Below are positions 27,371 to 36,237 of a stretch of 64,000 bases of DNA, one piece after another. The DNA comes from Cephalothrix simula (lineage: Eukaryota; Nemertea; Palaeonemertea; Archinemertea; Cephalotrichidae). Both the position numbers and the translations under genes were made by a program. The DNA lies in assembly GCA_035591015.1 (NCBI GenBank), contig JAXIUW010000008.1, positions 17,371 to 81,370 of the forward strand. The letters run 5' to 3'. Positions within the stretch are counted from its first letter, which is position 1. Every line of letters starts with the position of its first letter. The notes beneath the pieces were generated by a model that saw only the letters and a program-made list of their open reading frames with translations, was not told the origin of the DNA and searched no databases.

Positions 27371-29284
27371 CTAGGGAAAAACTCGGTCAAGATTATTACG
27401 GAAACCAAGCTGCTGGTTGTTGATTAGATCAGAAGGCACAGCCAAAGAATTATAGAGAGGATTAGACAGTGGCTGAATATTTTCGTGGTAAAAAGTAAAT
27501 ATCTTATCAGCTAAAGGCACCGCTGTTCTAACCGATGAGCCACCATGCTCAACCACTACAACTACAGATATTTGCGGGTCGTAAGCAGGGGCAAAGCCAA
27601 CAAACATTGAGTGTGGTTCAAACTCTGGGCTGTCTGCGTTGTTATTACGACGGCTAACCACCTCTACAGTACCTGTTTTGCCAGCCACATCAAAGGGCAA
27701 GCTATTTAATTGCTTGGCAGTGCCATTAACTACTGCCTGCCGTAAACCCTGTTTAACTACAGAGAAATAATAGCTGTTTATGGCTGCATTTTGCCAGTTT
27801 GGCGAGTTATCTTCAATATCATACACGGTTTGCTGTTCACTATTGACGATTTGCCTTATTACTGAAGGCCGCGGAGTAGAGCCCTCGTTGGCTAGAGTAT
27901 TTATATAATATAGCAACTGCATCGGAGTAGCTGCCATAAAGCCCTGCCCAATGGCAAAGTTTACCGTTTCACCACTAAACCAGCGCTCACCAAGGGTGGC
28001 TAGCTTCCACTCTGTAGAGGGCACTAAACCCGGTTTTTCTGCGCCTAGTTCAGAGTTAACAACCTGCCCAAAACCGAGTCGTGCGGCATAATCAGCAATA
28101 ACATCAGCCCCTAACTCATAGCCTAATTTATAAAAAAATACGTTGCAAGAAACGGCCAAGGCTTCTTTAACATTAACCATGCCATGGCCACTACGCAAAT
28201 TGCAGTAGAACGTTTTTGAACCAATGTTGAAGTGGCCGGGGCAGTCAAGCTCTGTATGTTCGTCAATAAGACCTTCTTCAAGAGCGGCTAAAGCCACTAT
28301 GGGCTTAAAGGTTGAGCCCGGCGAATATAGCCCATGAATAGCACGATTAAAAAGCACATGGCTGTTATTGTTTATAAATTCAGACCATTCACCCTCTTCC
28401 ATGCCATCTGAGAAAATGTTGGGGTCATAGTCCGGAAAGCTGGCAAAGGCTAGTATTTCTCCAGTTTGAGGATTACTAACTAGCACAGAGCCGACTCTAT
28501 CTTCAAAAATCTTTTTGATATAGGCTTGTAGGCGCAGATCAACGGTTAGCCAAATATTTGAGCCCGGTTGAGGAATAATCGGTGCTCCGGTTACGCTAAG
28601 CTGGCGACCAACGTTATCAACAACAACCTGCTTGCCGCCATCTACACCAACTAAATCGGGGTTAAGCGTTTTTTCAATGCCTGATTGACCACTAACACGC
28701 CCTGAGTAAACCCGATCTAAAGACATACCCCGCAATTCTTGTTCACTAATTTCGCCTACATAACCAGTTACATGCGCTGCTACATCAGCACTGGGGTAAA
28801 GCCGTCGTGATTCAACAACCACCCGTACTCCGGGTAGATCAGTTGAGTAGGTGTCTAGCAAATCGGCCATATTGCGACCAATGTTCTCTAAAATTACTAC
28901 GGGCTTAAAGCGTGGTCGCTGGCGGTTAGATTCTATTTTTTGGCGCAGATCTTTGATGTCAATCTTGGCTATGCGTGAAAGATTATTAAGGGTTAAGTCA
29001 AGATTATCAGTGTCTTCAGGAATTATTTCTACCCGAAAGGCAGGGCGGTTATAGGCTAATAATTCACCGTTACGGTCATATATTGTGCCACGCAATCCCT
29101 CTAGGGGCAGTACTCTAACTCGGTTGCCAGTAGAGATTTCTTCGTAGTGTTCGCCCTGCATAACCTGCAAATACCACAGCCTAGCAATTAAAACTAAGAA
29201 CAGTAGCAAAAAGAAGCCTAGTATGACTAGTGTGCGCAGGCGCACTTGCTGAACTTCGTTATTGCTCATTAAAGATATTTTCAT
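27371..29284 (-). CDS. mrdA: Penicillin-binding protein 2 (elongation transpeptidase)
   Basis: PBP2 is the class B transpeptidase of the rod elongation complex. The 637 residues show one N-terminal membrane helix (~15-38), the dimerisation/pedestal domain, and the transpeptidase with SxxK in GLYSPGSTFKPIVALAAL, SxN in AVSCNVFFYKLG and KTGT in DVAGKTGTVEVV. Length matches the family. Its ATG overlaps the mreD stop by 4 bp. rodA, often next, is absent; maf takes its place. Confidence 0.95.
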   Translation of the reverse strand: MKISLMSNNEVQQVRLRTLVILGFFLLLFLVLIARLWYLQVMQGEHYEEISTGNRVRVLPLEGLRGTIYDRNGELLAYNRPAFRVEIIPEDTDNLDLTLNNLSRIAKIDIKDLRQKIESNRQRPRFKPVVILENIGRNMADLLDTYSTDLPGVRVVVESRRLYPSADVAAHVTGYVGEISEQELRGMSLDRVYSGRVSGQSGIEKTLNPDLVGVDGGKQVVVDNVGRQLSVTGAPIIPQPGSNIWLTVDLRLQAYIKKIFEDRVGSVLVSNPQTGEILAFASFPDYDPNIFSDGMEEGEWSEFINNNSHVLFNRAIHGLYSPGSTFKPIVALAALEEGLIDEHTELDCPGHFNIGSKTFYCNLRSGHGMVNVKEALAVSCNVFFYKLGYELGADVIADYAARLGFGQVVNSELGAEKPGLVPSTEWKLATLGERWFSGETVNFAIGQGFMAATPMQLLYYINTLANEGSTPRPSVIRQIVNSEQQTVYDIEDNSPNWQNAAINSYYFSVVKQGLRQAVVNGTAKQLNSLPFDVAGKTGTVEVVSRRNNNADSPEFEPHSMFVGFAPAYDPQISVVVVVEHGGSSVRTAVPLADKIFTFYHENIQPLSNPLYNSLAVPSDLINNQQLGFRNNLDRVFP

Positions 29285-29781
29285 TTTTTTATCCTTGAGC
29301 GTCGCCCCTTAAATAGTAATGGTTTGGTTACGTAAAGCAAGTGAATGCCGGCCATGATTAGTAGCCCCAGCACAGTTTGCAATAATACCGAATTAACAAA
29401 CATTGCCCACCATTCAGTCTCTGAATACAAAGTCTGATACAGGGTTAAAGTTATACCGCCTTCAATTATACCAAATAAAAGCATGATGAAGTACAGCGTA
29501 TAAATTGATTTATCGTACATAAAACTAATAACAAACGTACCAATTAGAACCGTTGTAATGTAGGAAGCAATATGTAAGCCCAGTATGTTTTCACTATCCA
29601 TCAACAAACCCAGCGCAAAGGCATAGGCAAAGGGGTTGTGTTTATCATCATTGAGGGCAAAGTAGGCCAAAGCCATTACCGGAAAAATTGGCTTTATGCC
29701 CCAAACTGCCAAGGCGGGCGCAACAACAATTTGCAGGCAGTAGATAATTAGGCTAATTGCGGCAACCTTTAGAACATTCAT
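29281..29781 (-). CDS. mreD: Rod shape-determining protein MreD
   Basis: This small membrane protein of the elongasome has 166 residues and about five hydrophobic helices (LIIYCLQIVVAPALAVWG; FAYAFALGLLMDSE; TVLIGTFVISFMYD), which fits MreD. The family motif of a helix ending G-D/L-L-D in the middle appears as ALGLLMDSENILG. I start at ATG 29781, since the in-frame codon before it is TTG. Coupled to mreC (9 bp) and mrdA (4-bp overlap). Confidence 0.9.
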   Translation of the reverse strand: MNVLKVAAISLIIYCLQIVVAPALAVWGIKPIFPVMALAYFALNDDKHNPFAYAFALGLLMDSENILGLHIASYITTVLIGTFVISFMYDKSIYTLYFIMLLFGIIEGGITLTLYQTLYSETEWWAMFVNSVLLQTVLGLLIMAGIHLLYVTKPLLFKGRRSRIKK

Positions 29782-29790
29782 CAACTTTGG

Positions 29791-30666
29791 TTATTCATCA
29801 TTATCACTAGGCAGTAAAACATAAACATTTTCAATACGATTAAAATTTACGGCAATATCAACGGTAGCATTTTTGAATAGTTCATGCTGCTCACTTTGCA
29901 CTGCTTCAATAGTCCCCACCAGCAGCCCTTTAGGGAATATGCCGGCCATGCCACTGGTAATAACCTCATCACCAACCTTAATTTCGGCTAGTTTGCGGAT
30001 TCGATCTACCGCCAGTCCTAAACCATCACCGGCGGCAATGCCTTTGTCTTGAGGAATAAGCAATACATCATCATTATTGCCGACAACAACCATTCTATCG
30101 CGGGTGCGGCGCACTAAAACAGGAAATCTATGCCGGCGGTCAGTAATTAATTGTACCGTAGAGCGCAGAGGCGAGACTGTTTCAATGCGACCAACTACTC
30201 CCTCACGCACGATTACCGGATAATTACGCTTGATGCCTGCCTGACTACCACGATTAATGATTAAGATATGATTAAAATTCTCAACTGATTCACCGACTAT
30301 CTCTGAATAAACGCTTTTTAATGGTTGCTTTTGAGGAAAATCAAGCTGTTCTCTGAGTAGCTTGAACTGAATAGCGTCATTTTCATATTGGTTTAGCTTT
30401 TCATTGAGGAGCTTATTTTCTTCAATAAGGCGTTTATTTTCAGTTTGGGTATTAATCAGCACGACATAGTCATCAATTAAACCACCGATGCTACTGGTTG
30501 AATTATGAACAAACTCTTGTACGGGGAAGGTTATTGTGGCCAAGGCATCATAGAGAAAGCTAAAATTGACACTAAATTTGGCACGCATAGATAGAGCCAC
30601 ACCTGCGCTAACTAACACAGTGGCAATGATAATTACTATGCGATGTCTTTTAAGTAGCCTCAGCAT
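29791..30666 (-). CDS. mreC: Rod shape-determining protein MreC
   Basis: MreC links cytoplasmic MreB with periplasmic PBP2. The 291 residues include one membrane helix (~9-27), a coiled coil at ~75-110 (LINTQTENKRLIEENKLLNE) and the beta-rich domain with NFNHILIINRGSQAGIKRNYPV, REGVVGRI, VQLITDRRHRFPVLV and VGDEVITSGMAGIFPKGLLVG. All are family signatures. It starts 13 bp after the mreB-like gene. Confidence 0.94.
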   Translation of the reverse strand: MLRLLKRHRIVIIIATVLVSAGVALSMRAKFSVNFSFLYDALATITFPVQEFVHNSTSSIGGLIDDYVVLINTQTENKRLIEENKLLNEKLNQYENDAIQFKLLREQLDFPQKQPLKSVYSEIVGESVENFNHILIINRGSQAGIKRNYPVIVREGVVGRIETVSPLRSTVQLITDRRHRFPVLVRRTRDRMVVVGNNDDVLLIPQDKGIAAGDGLGLAVDRIRKLAEIKVGDEVITSGMAGIFPKGLLVGTIEAVQSEQHELFKNATVDIAVNFNRIENVYVLLPSDNDE

Positions 30667-30678
30667 ACTTTAGATAAA

Positions 30679-31581
30679 TTATGTTACAGAAATTTTTGAA
30701 CCCGGTAGCAATTTTAACGCTTGCAGGCATAATAATTCAACTGGATTATCAGCAGTTTTGAAGGGCAGCCCCAAACTTGATGATAATGTTTCAGCCAATC
30801 CCTCAATTAATGCACCGCCACCAAGCAGCTGTACACCCTGTTGTTTAGCCTGTGGGGCTAGTTCTGGGGGTAGCTCTTGCAGACATTCTGAAAAGATTTG
30901 CAAAATTAAACCCATATAATCTTCTAGGCAGTCATAGACCAGTGCTAGGTTAACAATGAGGCGGTTTTTTCTTTTATTGATAACATTAATGCTGAATAAT
31001 TCAGTTTTAAGAGGCTTTGCGCTGGGCAGTAGCGAGATGCACTCAAAAATTAATCTAAGTGCATCGTCATCACTGACGGTGATTTTATATTTTTTTTCTA
31101 GGCTCTCAATGATTAACTTAGCCAGATTGTTAAGGCCAAACTCAATCCGCTGGAATGAAATTAACTCACCTTTATAAACCATGCCAGCAGCAATTTTGCT
31201 ATAGCCAACATCTATATAAAGATTTAGGTCACGCTCATGGCTCAATATTTGAGGCGCGCTAAGCCAGTGGGTTTGATTTATACCCGCTTCACGTAAAGTG
31301 TAAGTCATATTTTCACGATCAGCGGCGGGTATGTTAGGCTCTGCAATTAGATAAATGCGGTTTAAGAAGCGTGGCATTGCGGCATGTTTGGCCAATATGT
31401 GTTCAATCAGCTCACAAAAGGCCATCATGTTATTGATTCTAAAGCCCATAACGGCGGGCAGGGGCTCTAGTGCAGACTTAAATTTATCGGTTCTGAGTAC
31501 AATTAATCTTTCATTATTAACACTAAGAATGCGTGTATTAAAGCTCCCTAAGTCAAGGATTAATTTGTTGATAAAACGCAT
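30679..31581 (-). CDS. Degenerate MreB-like actin-fold protein
   Basis: The 300-residue protein sits directly upstream of mreC, where mreB usually lies, and aligns with MreB along its length. LILDLGSFNTRIL corresponds to phosphate loop 1 ([10 protein letters not shown]). LPPELAPQAKQQGVQLLGGG ALIEGL corresponds to [20 protein letters not shown] of the intact copy at 56280. Phosphate loop 2, DIGGGTTE in real MreB, is replaced by DVGYSKIAAG, and the central region is strongly diverged. ATP turnover and polymerisation are therefore doubtful. I start at ATG 31581; a GTG at 31617 would add 12 residues. A PilM/FtsA-type actin fold is a weaker alternative. Probable role: partner or regulator of the elongasome. 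Confidence 0.8.
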   Translation of the reverse strand: MRFINKLILDLGSFNTRILSVNNERLIVLRTDKFKSALEPLPAVMGFRINNMMAFCELIEHILAKHAAMPRFLNRIYLIAEPNIPAADRENMTYTLREAGINQTHWLSAPQILSHERDLNLYIDVGYSKIAAGMVYKGELISFQRIEFGLNNLAKLIIESLEKKYKITVSDDDALRLIFECISLLPSAKPLKTELFSINVINKRKNRLIVNLALVYDCLEDYMGLILQIFSECLQELPPELAPQAKQQGVQLLGGGALIEGLAETLSSSLGLPFKTADNPVELLCLQALKLLPGSKISVT

Positions 31582-31591
31582 AGTGCTATGC

Positions 31592-31620
31592 TTGACTTTG
31601 TTTGTGCGTAAAGGCACTAT
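31592..31620 (+). promoter_or_regulatory. Candidate promoter for tRNA-Phe
   Basis: TTGACT at 31592-31597, a 17-bp spacer, then CACTAT at 31615-31620, about 44 bp before the tRNA. The -35 is good and the -10 only half matches. It overlaps the 5' end and upstream region of the minus-strand mreB-like gene. Confidence 0.35.
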
Positions 31621-31663
31621 CTAGTGCGTTGATGGTATGCGTTGCTGAAGTTTAATGTGTGCT

Positions 31664-31667
31664 GGCG

Positions 31668-31705
<38 letters not shown>

Positions 31706-31739
31706 CGTGTCGGCAGTTCGATCCTGTCTCTCGCCACCA
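31664..31739 (+). tRNA. tRNA-Phe (GAA)
   Basis: A complete cloverleaf of 76 nt: acceptor GGCGAGA pairs with TCTCGCC, D arm GCTCAGTTGGTAGAGC, anticodon stem GAGGA/TCCTC with loop CTGAAAA and anticodon GAA at 31697-31699, and T arm with GTTCGATCC. The 3' CCA is encoded (31737-31739). Confidence 0.98.
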
Positions 31740-32055
31740 GCCGCTGAGGTTCTTTATTAACCACACCGCAGAACAACAATTATCATTCTAACAAAATATC
31801 TGTCAAAATTCTGTGCAGAACCGCAGCGCACCAAGTATCGTGCAGAAGAGTAGGCATCATGCAGTAGAAATTTTCTAAATGAATTCTCTAAAGAAATTCT
31901 ATAAATAAATCATCTAAACTGCGCAAAGTATAGGTGTATTCTTAGCGTAAATGCACAGCAGGTGCTAGATGAAGCACAATTGATGCTAGAATTATCTGTA
32001 AATAATCTTGAAAACCAAATAAACAATCTAGCATAACAATAGGTGAGTGTAAGAT
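31740..32055. other. Spacer between tRNA-Phe and mtnP
   Basis: No gene seen in 316 bp. It is AT-rich with scattered repeats of GCAGAA-type words. Near the downstream end is a weak promoter-like pair, TTGAAA at 32008-32013 and CATAAC at 32032-32037 (18-bp spacer), and a GGTGAG ribosome site before mtnP. No clear terminator follows the tRNA. Confidence 0.4.
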
Positions 32056-32931
32056 ATGGCTTCAGAGATTAAAATTGGCATAATCGGTGGCAGCGGATTT
32101 TATTCTTTGGTTGACGCAAAAAATATTGTAGAGCACAGAATTAACACGCCTTACGGCAATATGTCTGATGCCGTTATAGAGGGCAATATAGCCGAAACAA
32201 AGGTCTTTTTTTTAGCACGCCACGGCCAAGGTCACAGTTATTTGCCTAGCGAAATACCCTTTTTAGCGAATATCTGGGGGCTAAAGAGCTTAGGTATTAC
32301 GCATTTAATATCGGTTTCAGTGGTGGGCAGCTTGGTAGAGGGAATAAAACCCGGACATATTGTTTTTCCAGATCAATTTATAGACTGCACTCGCCGCCGT
32401 GAAACAACCTTCTTTGGAAAAGGTATAATTGGGCATGTTTCTATGGGAACGCCAATTTGCCTAGAACTGCATGACTTACTGGTTGAAAAAGCTCAAGGTT
32501 TGGCGATTAAGCATCATCGTACAGGTAGCTATGTTTGCATTGAAGGCCCCAGATTTTCTACACATGCAGAATCAAAGCTATTTGCTAGCTGGGGTGGTAG
32601 TGTGGTGGGTATGACCAACATGCCCGAGGCTAGTTTGGCTCGTGAAGCAGAAATGTGCTATGCAACATTGGCTTTGGCCACAGACTACGATAGTTGGCGC
32701 GGAGCTGATCATGCTGTTAATGTAGGCGATATAATAACCATAATGCGTCAGAACATTGAAAAATCGGTGCAGATTATTAGTGAAGCCGTGGTTGATGTTG
32801 CTACTGCCACTACTGACACGTGCGGCTGTCGGAATGTGTTAGATAGCTCTATATATACTCCGCGTGAGGCGATTAAGAGCCAAGTTTTTCAGCGCTTAGA
32901 GCCTATTTTAGCTCGCTACATGGATAAGTAA
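32056..32931 (+). CDS. mtnP: S-methyl-5'-thioadenosine phosphorylase
   Basis: The enzyme cleaves methylthioadenosine to adenine and methylthioribose-1-phosphate for methionine salvage. The 291 residues show IGIIGGSGFYSL, FLARHGQGHSYLPSEIPF, LISVSVVGSLVEGIKPGHIV, YVCIEGPRFSTHAES and MTNMPEASLAREAEMCYATLAL, with the NMPE and late DYD (ATDYDSW) substrate motifs of MTAP rather than purine nucleoside phosphorylase of the PNP-I type. It precedes rodZ by 15 bp. Confidence 0.93.
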   Translation: MASEIKIGIIGGSGFYSLVDAKNIVEHRINTPYGNMSDAVIEGNIAETKVFFLARHGQGHSYLPSEIPFLANIWGLKSLGITHLISVSVVGSLVEGIKPGHIVFPDQFIDCTRRRETTFFGKGIIGHVSMGTPICLELHDLLVEKAQGLAIKHHRTGSYVCIEGPRFSTHAESKLFASWGGSVVGMTNMPEASLAREAEMCYATLALATDYDSWRGADHAVNVGDIITIMRQNIEKSVQIISEAVVDVATATTDTCGCRNVLDSSIYTPREAIKSQVFQRLEPILARYMDK

Positions 32932-32946
32932 AACCTAGTTACTACA

Positions 32947-33759
32947 ATGAACGATAATTCAAATCTGCTTCAAAATGAACAGCTAACCAAAGTGGGCACT
33001 CGTTTGCGTGATGCTCGTGAAGCTAAGGGAATTAGCATAGAAGAAGTTGCCAGTTCTAGTCGCATCAATAGGGTTTACATTGAGCAAATTGAAAATGGCA
33101 TGCTTAATACGCAACTAGGTGCAGTGGTGGTGCGGGGGTTTGTGCGCATCTATATAAAATTTTTAGGACTAGGTGAAGAATTAGAAGCAGAGCTGAGCCT
33201 AGTTACTGCCGGCGACGCAAAAGAAGAAAATCAATTTCAGGTTGCACGCCGTATGGATTATCTTGTTGTGTCAGAGAAAAAGCTGTTTACACCGCTGCGA
33301 TTGGTTATTGCTCTATTTCTGCTGGCAGTGGTTAGCGGTTCAGTTGTTACCTACCAGTTACTAGATAGCTCTGAGCAACAAGTTGTTGAAGAAGCTGTTG
33401 AAGAAGTGGTTGAAGAACCAGAGGCTGTTGCCGTAGAAGAAATACCAGAGTCGCCGGCTCCAATTGGTGAAATAGCCAATAGCATAAGTGATTTAAGCAT
33501 ATTAAAGGTTTCTGTGCGGGGGCTAGAGCCAACCTGGATTAGAGTTTCGGTTGATCGGGCTGAACCACAAGAATTCTACGTTACTCAAGATGAAGTGCTC
33601 AATTGGGATTGTGAAGAAGAAATAGTCTTCACCATAGGCAACTCAAGTGGGCTGAGTATTTTGATGAATGGCGAAGAAATAGTCATTCCGCCGGGGCCCA
33701 AGCAGCTGATTACTGACATGACGCTTAATCGCCTGACCCTATTTCGGCTACAAAATTAG
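32947..33759 (+). CDS. rodZ: RodZ-like cytoskeletal HTH membrane protein
   Basis: RodZ anchors MreB to the membrane. The 270 residues comprise an N-terminal Xre-type HTH (~15-75: VGTRLRDAREAKGISIEEVA; VRGFVRIYIKFLGL), a membrane helix at ~118-138 (LVIALFLLAVVSGSVVTYQL), an acidic Val/Glu linker (~143-165) and a C-terminal DUF4115 beta domain (LKVSVRGLEPTWIRVSVD; WDCEEEIVFTIGNSSGLSIL). It is encoded on the opposite strand from, and 1.3 kb away from, the mre operon. Confidence 0.9.
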   Translation: MNDNSNLLQNEQLTKVGTRLRDAREAKGISIEEVASSSRINRVYIEQIENGMLNTQLGAVVVRGFVRIYIKFLGLGEELEAELSLVTAGDAKEENQFQVARRMDYLVVSEKKLFTPLRLVIALFLLAVVSGSVVTYQLLDSSEQQVVEEAVEEVVEEPEAVAVEEIPESPAPIGEIANSISDLSILKVSVRGLEPTWIRVSVDRAEPQEFYVTQDEVLNWDCEEEIVFTIGNSSGLSILMNGEEIVIPPGPKQLITDMTLNRLTLFRLQN

Positions 33760-33780
33760 GCTTTGCTCTTTGGTTAGCGA

Positions 33781-34242
33781 CTATAGCTGATGATAACCTT
33801 GACGATAGTAGATTAAGGGGTTTTTATCGGTATTAGTGCTATAGATTTCATCCAAAGCAACAATAAATAGCTGATGATCGCCTACCGTGCTGGTCTCGGT
33901 CACAGTGCCCACCATTTGCACCAAGGCGTCTTTAATTACTGGAATGCCAGACTTGACCTCTAGGTGTGCGGCAATATCATGCTGGTCTGGATGAGCAAAA
34001 TGCTGTGATATTTGCTCTTGGTCAGCATTTAATATGCTTATTCCTACCCGGTGACAATCCTTAAAACTTGAGAAAAGGCTTGAACTCAACCCTAAGTAGA
34101 ATGACAATAACGGCGGCTCAAGCGATGCTGATATTAGTGATGACGCAGTAAATCCGGTTGGTTTATCCGCAGGGGTGCTAATTACAGATACTCCCGAAGC
34201 CCAATTACTAAAGGCATTGCGGTATGTTTTTTTATTAATCAT
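33781..34242 (-). CDS. Flavin reductase-like FMN-binding split-barrel protein
   Basis: The 153 residues match the flavin_reduct domain: YRNAFSNWASGVSVIST, TGFTASSLISASLEPPLLSF, SSLFSSFKDCHRVGISILNA and a late GDHQLFIVALDEI. Members reduce FMN/FAD with NAD(P)H to supply monooxygenases. No partner oxygenase is visible nearby. I start at ATG 34242; the TTG two codons upstream is less likely. The membrane-protein gene ends 15 bp upstream, so they are probably cotranscribed. Confidence 0.85.
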   Translation of the reverse strand: MINKKTYRNAFSNWASGVSVISTPADKPTGFTASSLISASLEPPLLSFYLGLSSSLFSSFKDCHRVGISILNADQEQISQHFAHPDQHDIAAHLEVKSGIPVIKDALVQMVGTVTETSTVGDHQLFIVALDEIYSTNTDKNPLIYYRQGYHQL

Positions 34243-34257
34243 AGTCAATGAGTTAGC

Positions 34258-35895
34258 TCATGCTAAAGGTTTGAATAAGGGGATTATATGTCGTTCATAA
34301 AGCTCTTTTAGATGGCTTTTGCGCTGAGGGTCCATGTAAAAGAAGTCTACTCCACGATCGGTGATTTCCCAAAACTTGCGATCGGTTACGGTTATCATTT
34401 CATTCCAAATGCCGTCCATGCGCTCCCAGCTTTCCATCTTCATATCATCAATTACAAGTTTAACTATCTTTTCATCACCCATAGACAGCGCAAAGGCCGC
34501 AAAACGCAACTGAGCCTTGCGCACGCTCCGCAGTTCAAACTCATTTTCACGTGTTTTTCGGCTGTCATCAATCTCTAAGAATATTTTTAGCATGTCTCTG
34601 AAACAAGGACTCTTTTTTATATAAGCCTGCTCTAGTAGATGCTCTAAATCAAAGCATGTCGTAATCAGGATTAGCGGAATATTAAAATTTTGAGCAGTTT
34701 GACCATAGTACTTGAAATAAGAGGCTATTTTTACCGCTAGCTTAGAGTCATAAATCAATATTTCTTCGGCAAGCATGCGGTACTGATACAAAAGATTATA
34801 AATAGCTCGTGCATTATGATTAGTTACCGCAAAGCGCAAAAACGTATTAAAGTACTGCACCACGAAGCTCAGCAAATAACGCTCGTTGAGGCGAATGGCA
34901 TACTGACCAATAGTCTTGGTATTATTGGCTATTGAGCTAACTGCATCGGGCATACCAACAATTGAAGACTTAAATATAAGCTCTAAATCCATAAAGCACT
35001 TAGCCTCAACCCAAATCCTAGTAGATATTATTTCATTAATAAAATCAGAAGATAATGACGGAAACGTGTCGCGGTAAACAGCAAACCATTGCCGTGGCAT
35101 TTTAGCTTTAAGCAAAATGTAGTCAACTAGAATCTCTTTGAGGGTGCGAATACTAAGCAGGGCTTCGTTGCGATCTTTCTGCTCTACGGCACTTAGGGCA
35201 ATGTCGCTAATCTGCTCCATTGATAAAGCTATATCACGCTGAATGCGCTGTAGTTCTTTAGGCTTAGGTTTTTTAATCGCTCCAGCAATAGATTTGCGGG
35301 TGTTAAGTCTAATGGTGGCCACAACATTATTGGGCGTTAAGAATATAAATACGTAGTTAAAATAGGGTATTAGCAAACTCAGAATGAGCGTTGTAAGAAA
35401 TAGCAGAAACACGCTTCCCCAAAACGGCAAGAATTGCATAGAAGTTGAGTAAACCAGTAAAATGCTATAAATACAGGCCAATACCATCAACACAAAGAAG
35501 GTGCGGTTGATAGCATCATTAATAAATAGCTCAATTAATTTAGGGGTGTAGCGTTGAGCAGCTAATTGCACAACAATGGCGACAACTGTAATAACCAGTC
35601 CGAGTATGGCGATTAATACTTCTGATACGCCACCTAGTGCGTCACCAACAACTTCTATTTCGGTTAAGAATAAAGTTTCAAACAATGACGCATTGCTGAG
35701 GCTAATTTTATGGTCTAAAATACGCAAGGTTGCGTAGGCACAGGTTGCGATGCCCACGGTTAACCATAGTGAATAAAACCAATATTCAAAGAACACACGC
35801 CGTGAGCGCAAGACGGGATTAGGCAAAATAAATTCGCCAGCACTTTGCTTAATGCGCATTTGACTAATTCTGCTTTGATCTACATTTTTTTTCAT
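34258..35895 (-). CDS. Large membrane protein, DUF2254-like
   Basis: From ATG 35895 it has 545 residues. Four hydrophobic helices lie in the N-terminal ~200 residues (FEYWFYSLWLTVGIATCAYA; SEVLIAILGLVITVVAIVVQ; TFFVLMVLACIYSILLVY; FLLFLTTLILSLLIPYFNYV). The long soluble helical region that follows has no recognised catalytic motif. The helix pair with AIVVQLAAQRYTPKLIELF resembles the DUF2254/COG4325 membrane family. Function unknown. Divergent from the cis-prenyltransferase gene. Confidence 0.62.
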   Translation of the reverse strand: MKKNVDQSRISQMRIKQSAGEFILPNPVLRSRRVFFEYWFYSLWLTVGIATCAYATLRILDHKISLSNASLFETLFLTEIEVVGDALGGVSEVLIAILGLVITVVAIVVQLAAQRYTPKLIELFINDAINRTFFVLMVLACIYSILLVYSTSMQFLPFWGSVFLLFLTTLILSLLIPYFNYVFIFLTPNNVVATIRLNTRKSIAGAIKKPKPKELQRIQRDIALSMEQISDIALSAVEQKDRNEALLSIRTLKEILVDYILLKAKMPRQWFAVYRDTFPSLSSDFINEIISTRIWVEAKCFMDLELIFKSSIVGMPDAVSSIANNTKTIGQYAIRLNERYLLSFVVQYFNTFLRFAVTNHNARAIYNLLYQYRMLAEEILIYDSKLAVKIASYFKYYGQTAQNFNIPLILITTCFDLEHLLEQAYIKKSPCFRDMLKIFLEIDDSRKTRENEFELRSVRKAQLRFAAFALSMGDEKIVKLVIDDMKMESWERMDGIWNEMITVTDRKFWEITDRGVDFFYMDPQRKSHLKELYERHIIPLFKPLA

Positions 35896-36237
35896 ATTGA
35901 ACTTTTTTTTTGAACACCAACGCAGGCCTAGCAAACTATAGTATATTCTTTTTATTCAGAACAAAGCCTAATAACTATAACTAATATGTTTTTAGTGAAT
36001 AATCATTAATTCATTTTTATTAACTTTAGGGCTACCGTGCTGCTAATGTAGTGCTATAGTTTCAGCGCCTCATGCCGTACATAAACTTAATCGGTTATTT
36101 AGATGGGGTACTTTAGGCTAAGTTTGCAAATATGCTTTAAGCTATAGTTTATTTTTTGACTAGACCGCAACCTATTATTGATCTAAGTCTAGCTTATACA
36201 TAAGAACGATTTAAGCAGCAGCAAAGGCTATGCATTT
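35896..36237. other. Divergent intergenic region, AT-rich
   Basis: No gene seen in 342 bp between two divergent genes. It is AT-rich with several possible -10 words on both strands and must hold both promoters, but none stands out as a full consensus pair. Confidence 0.45.
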
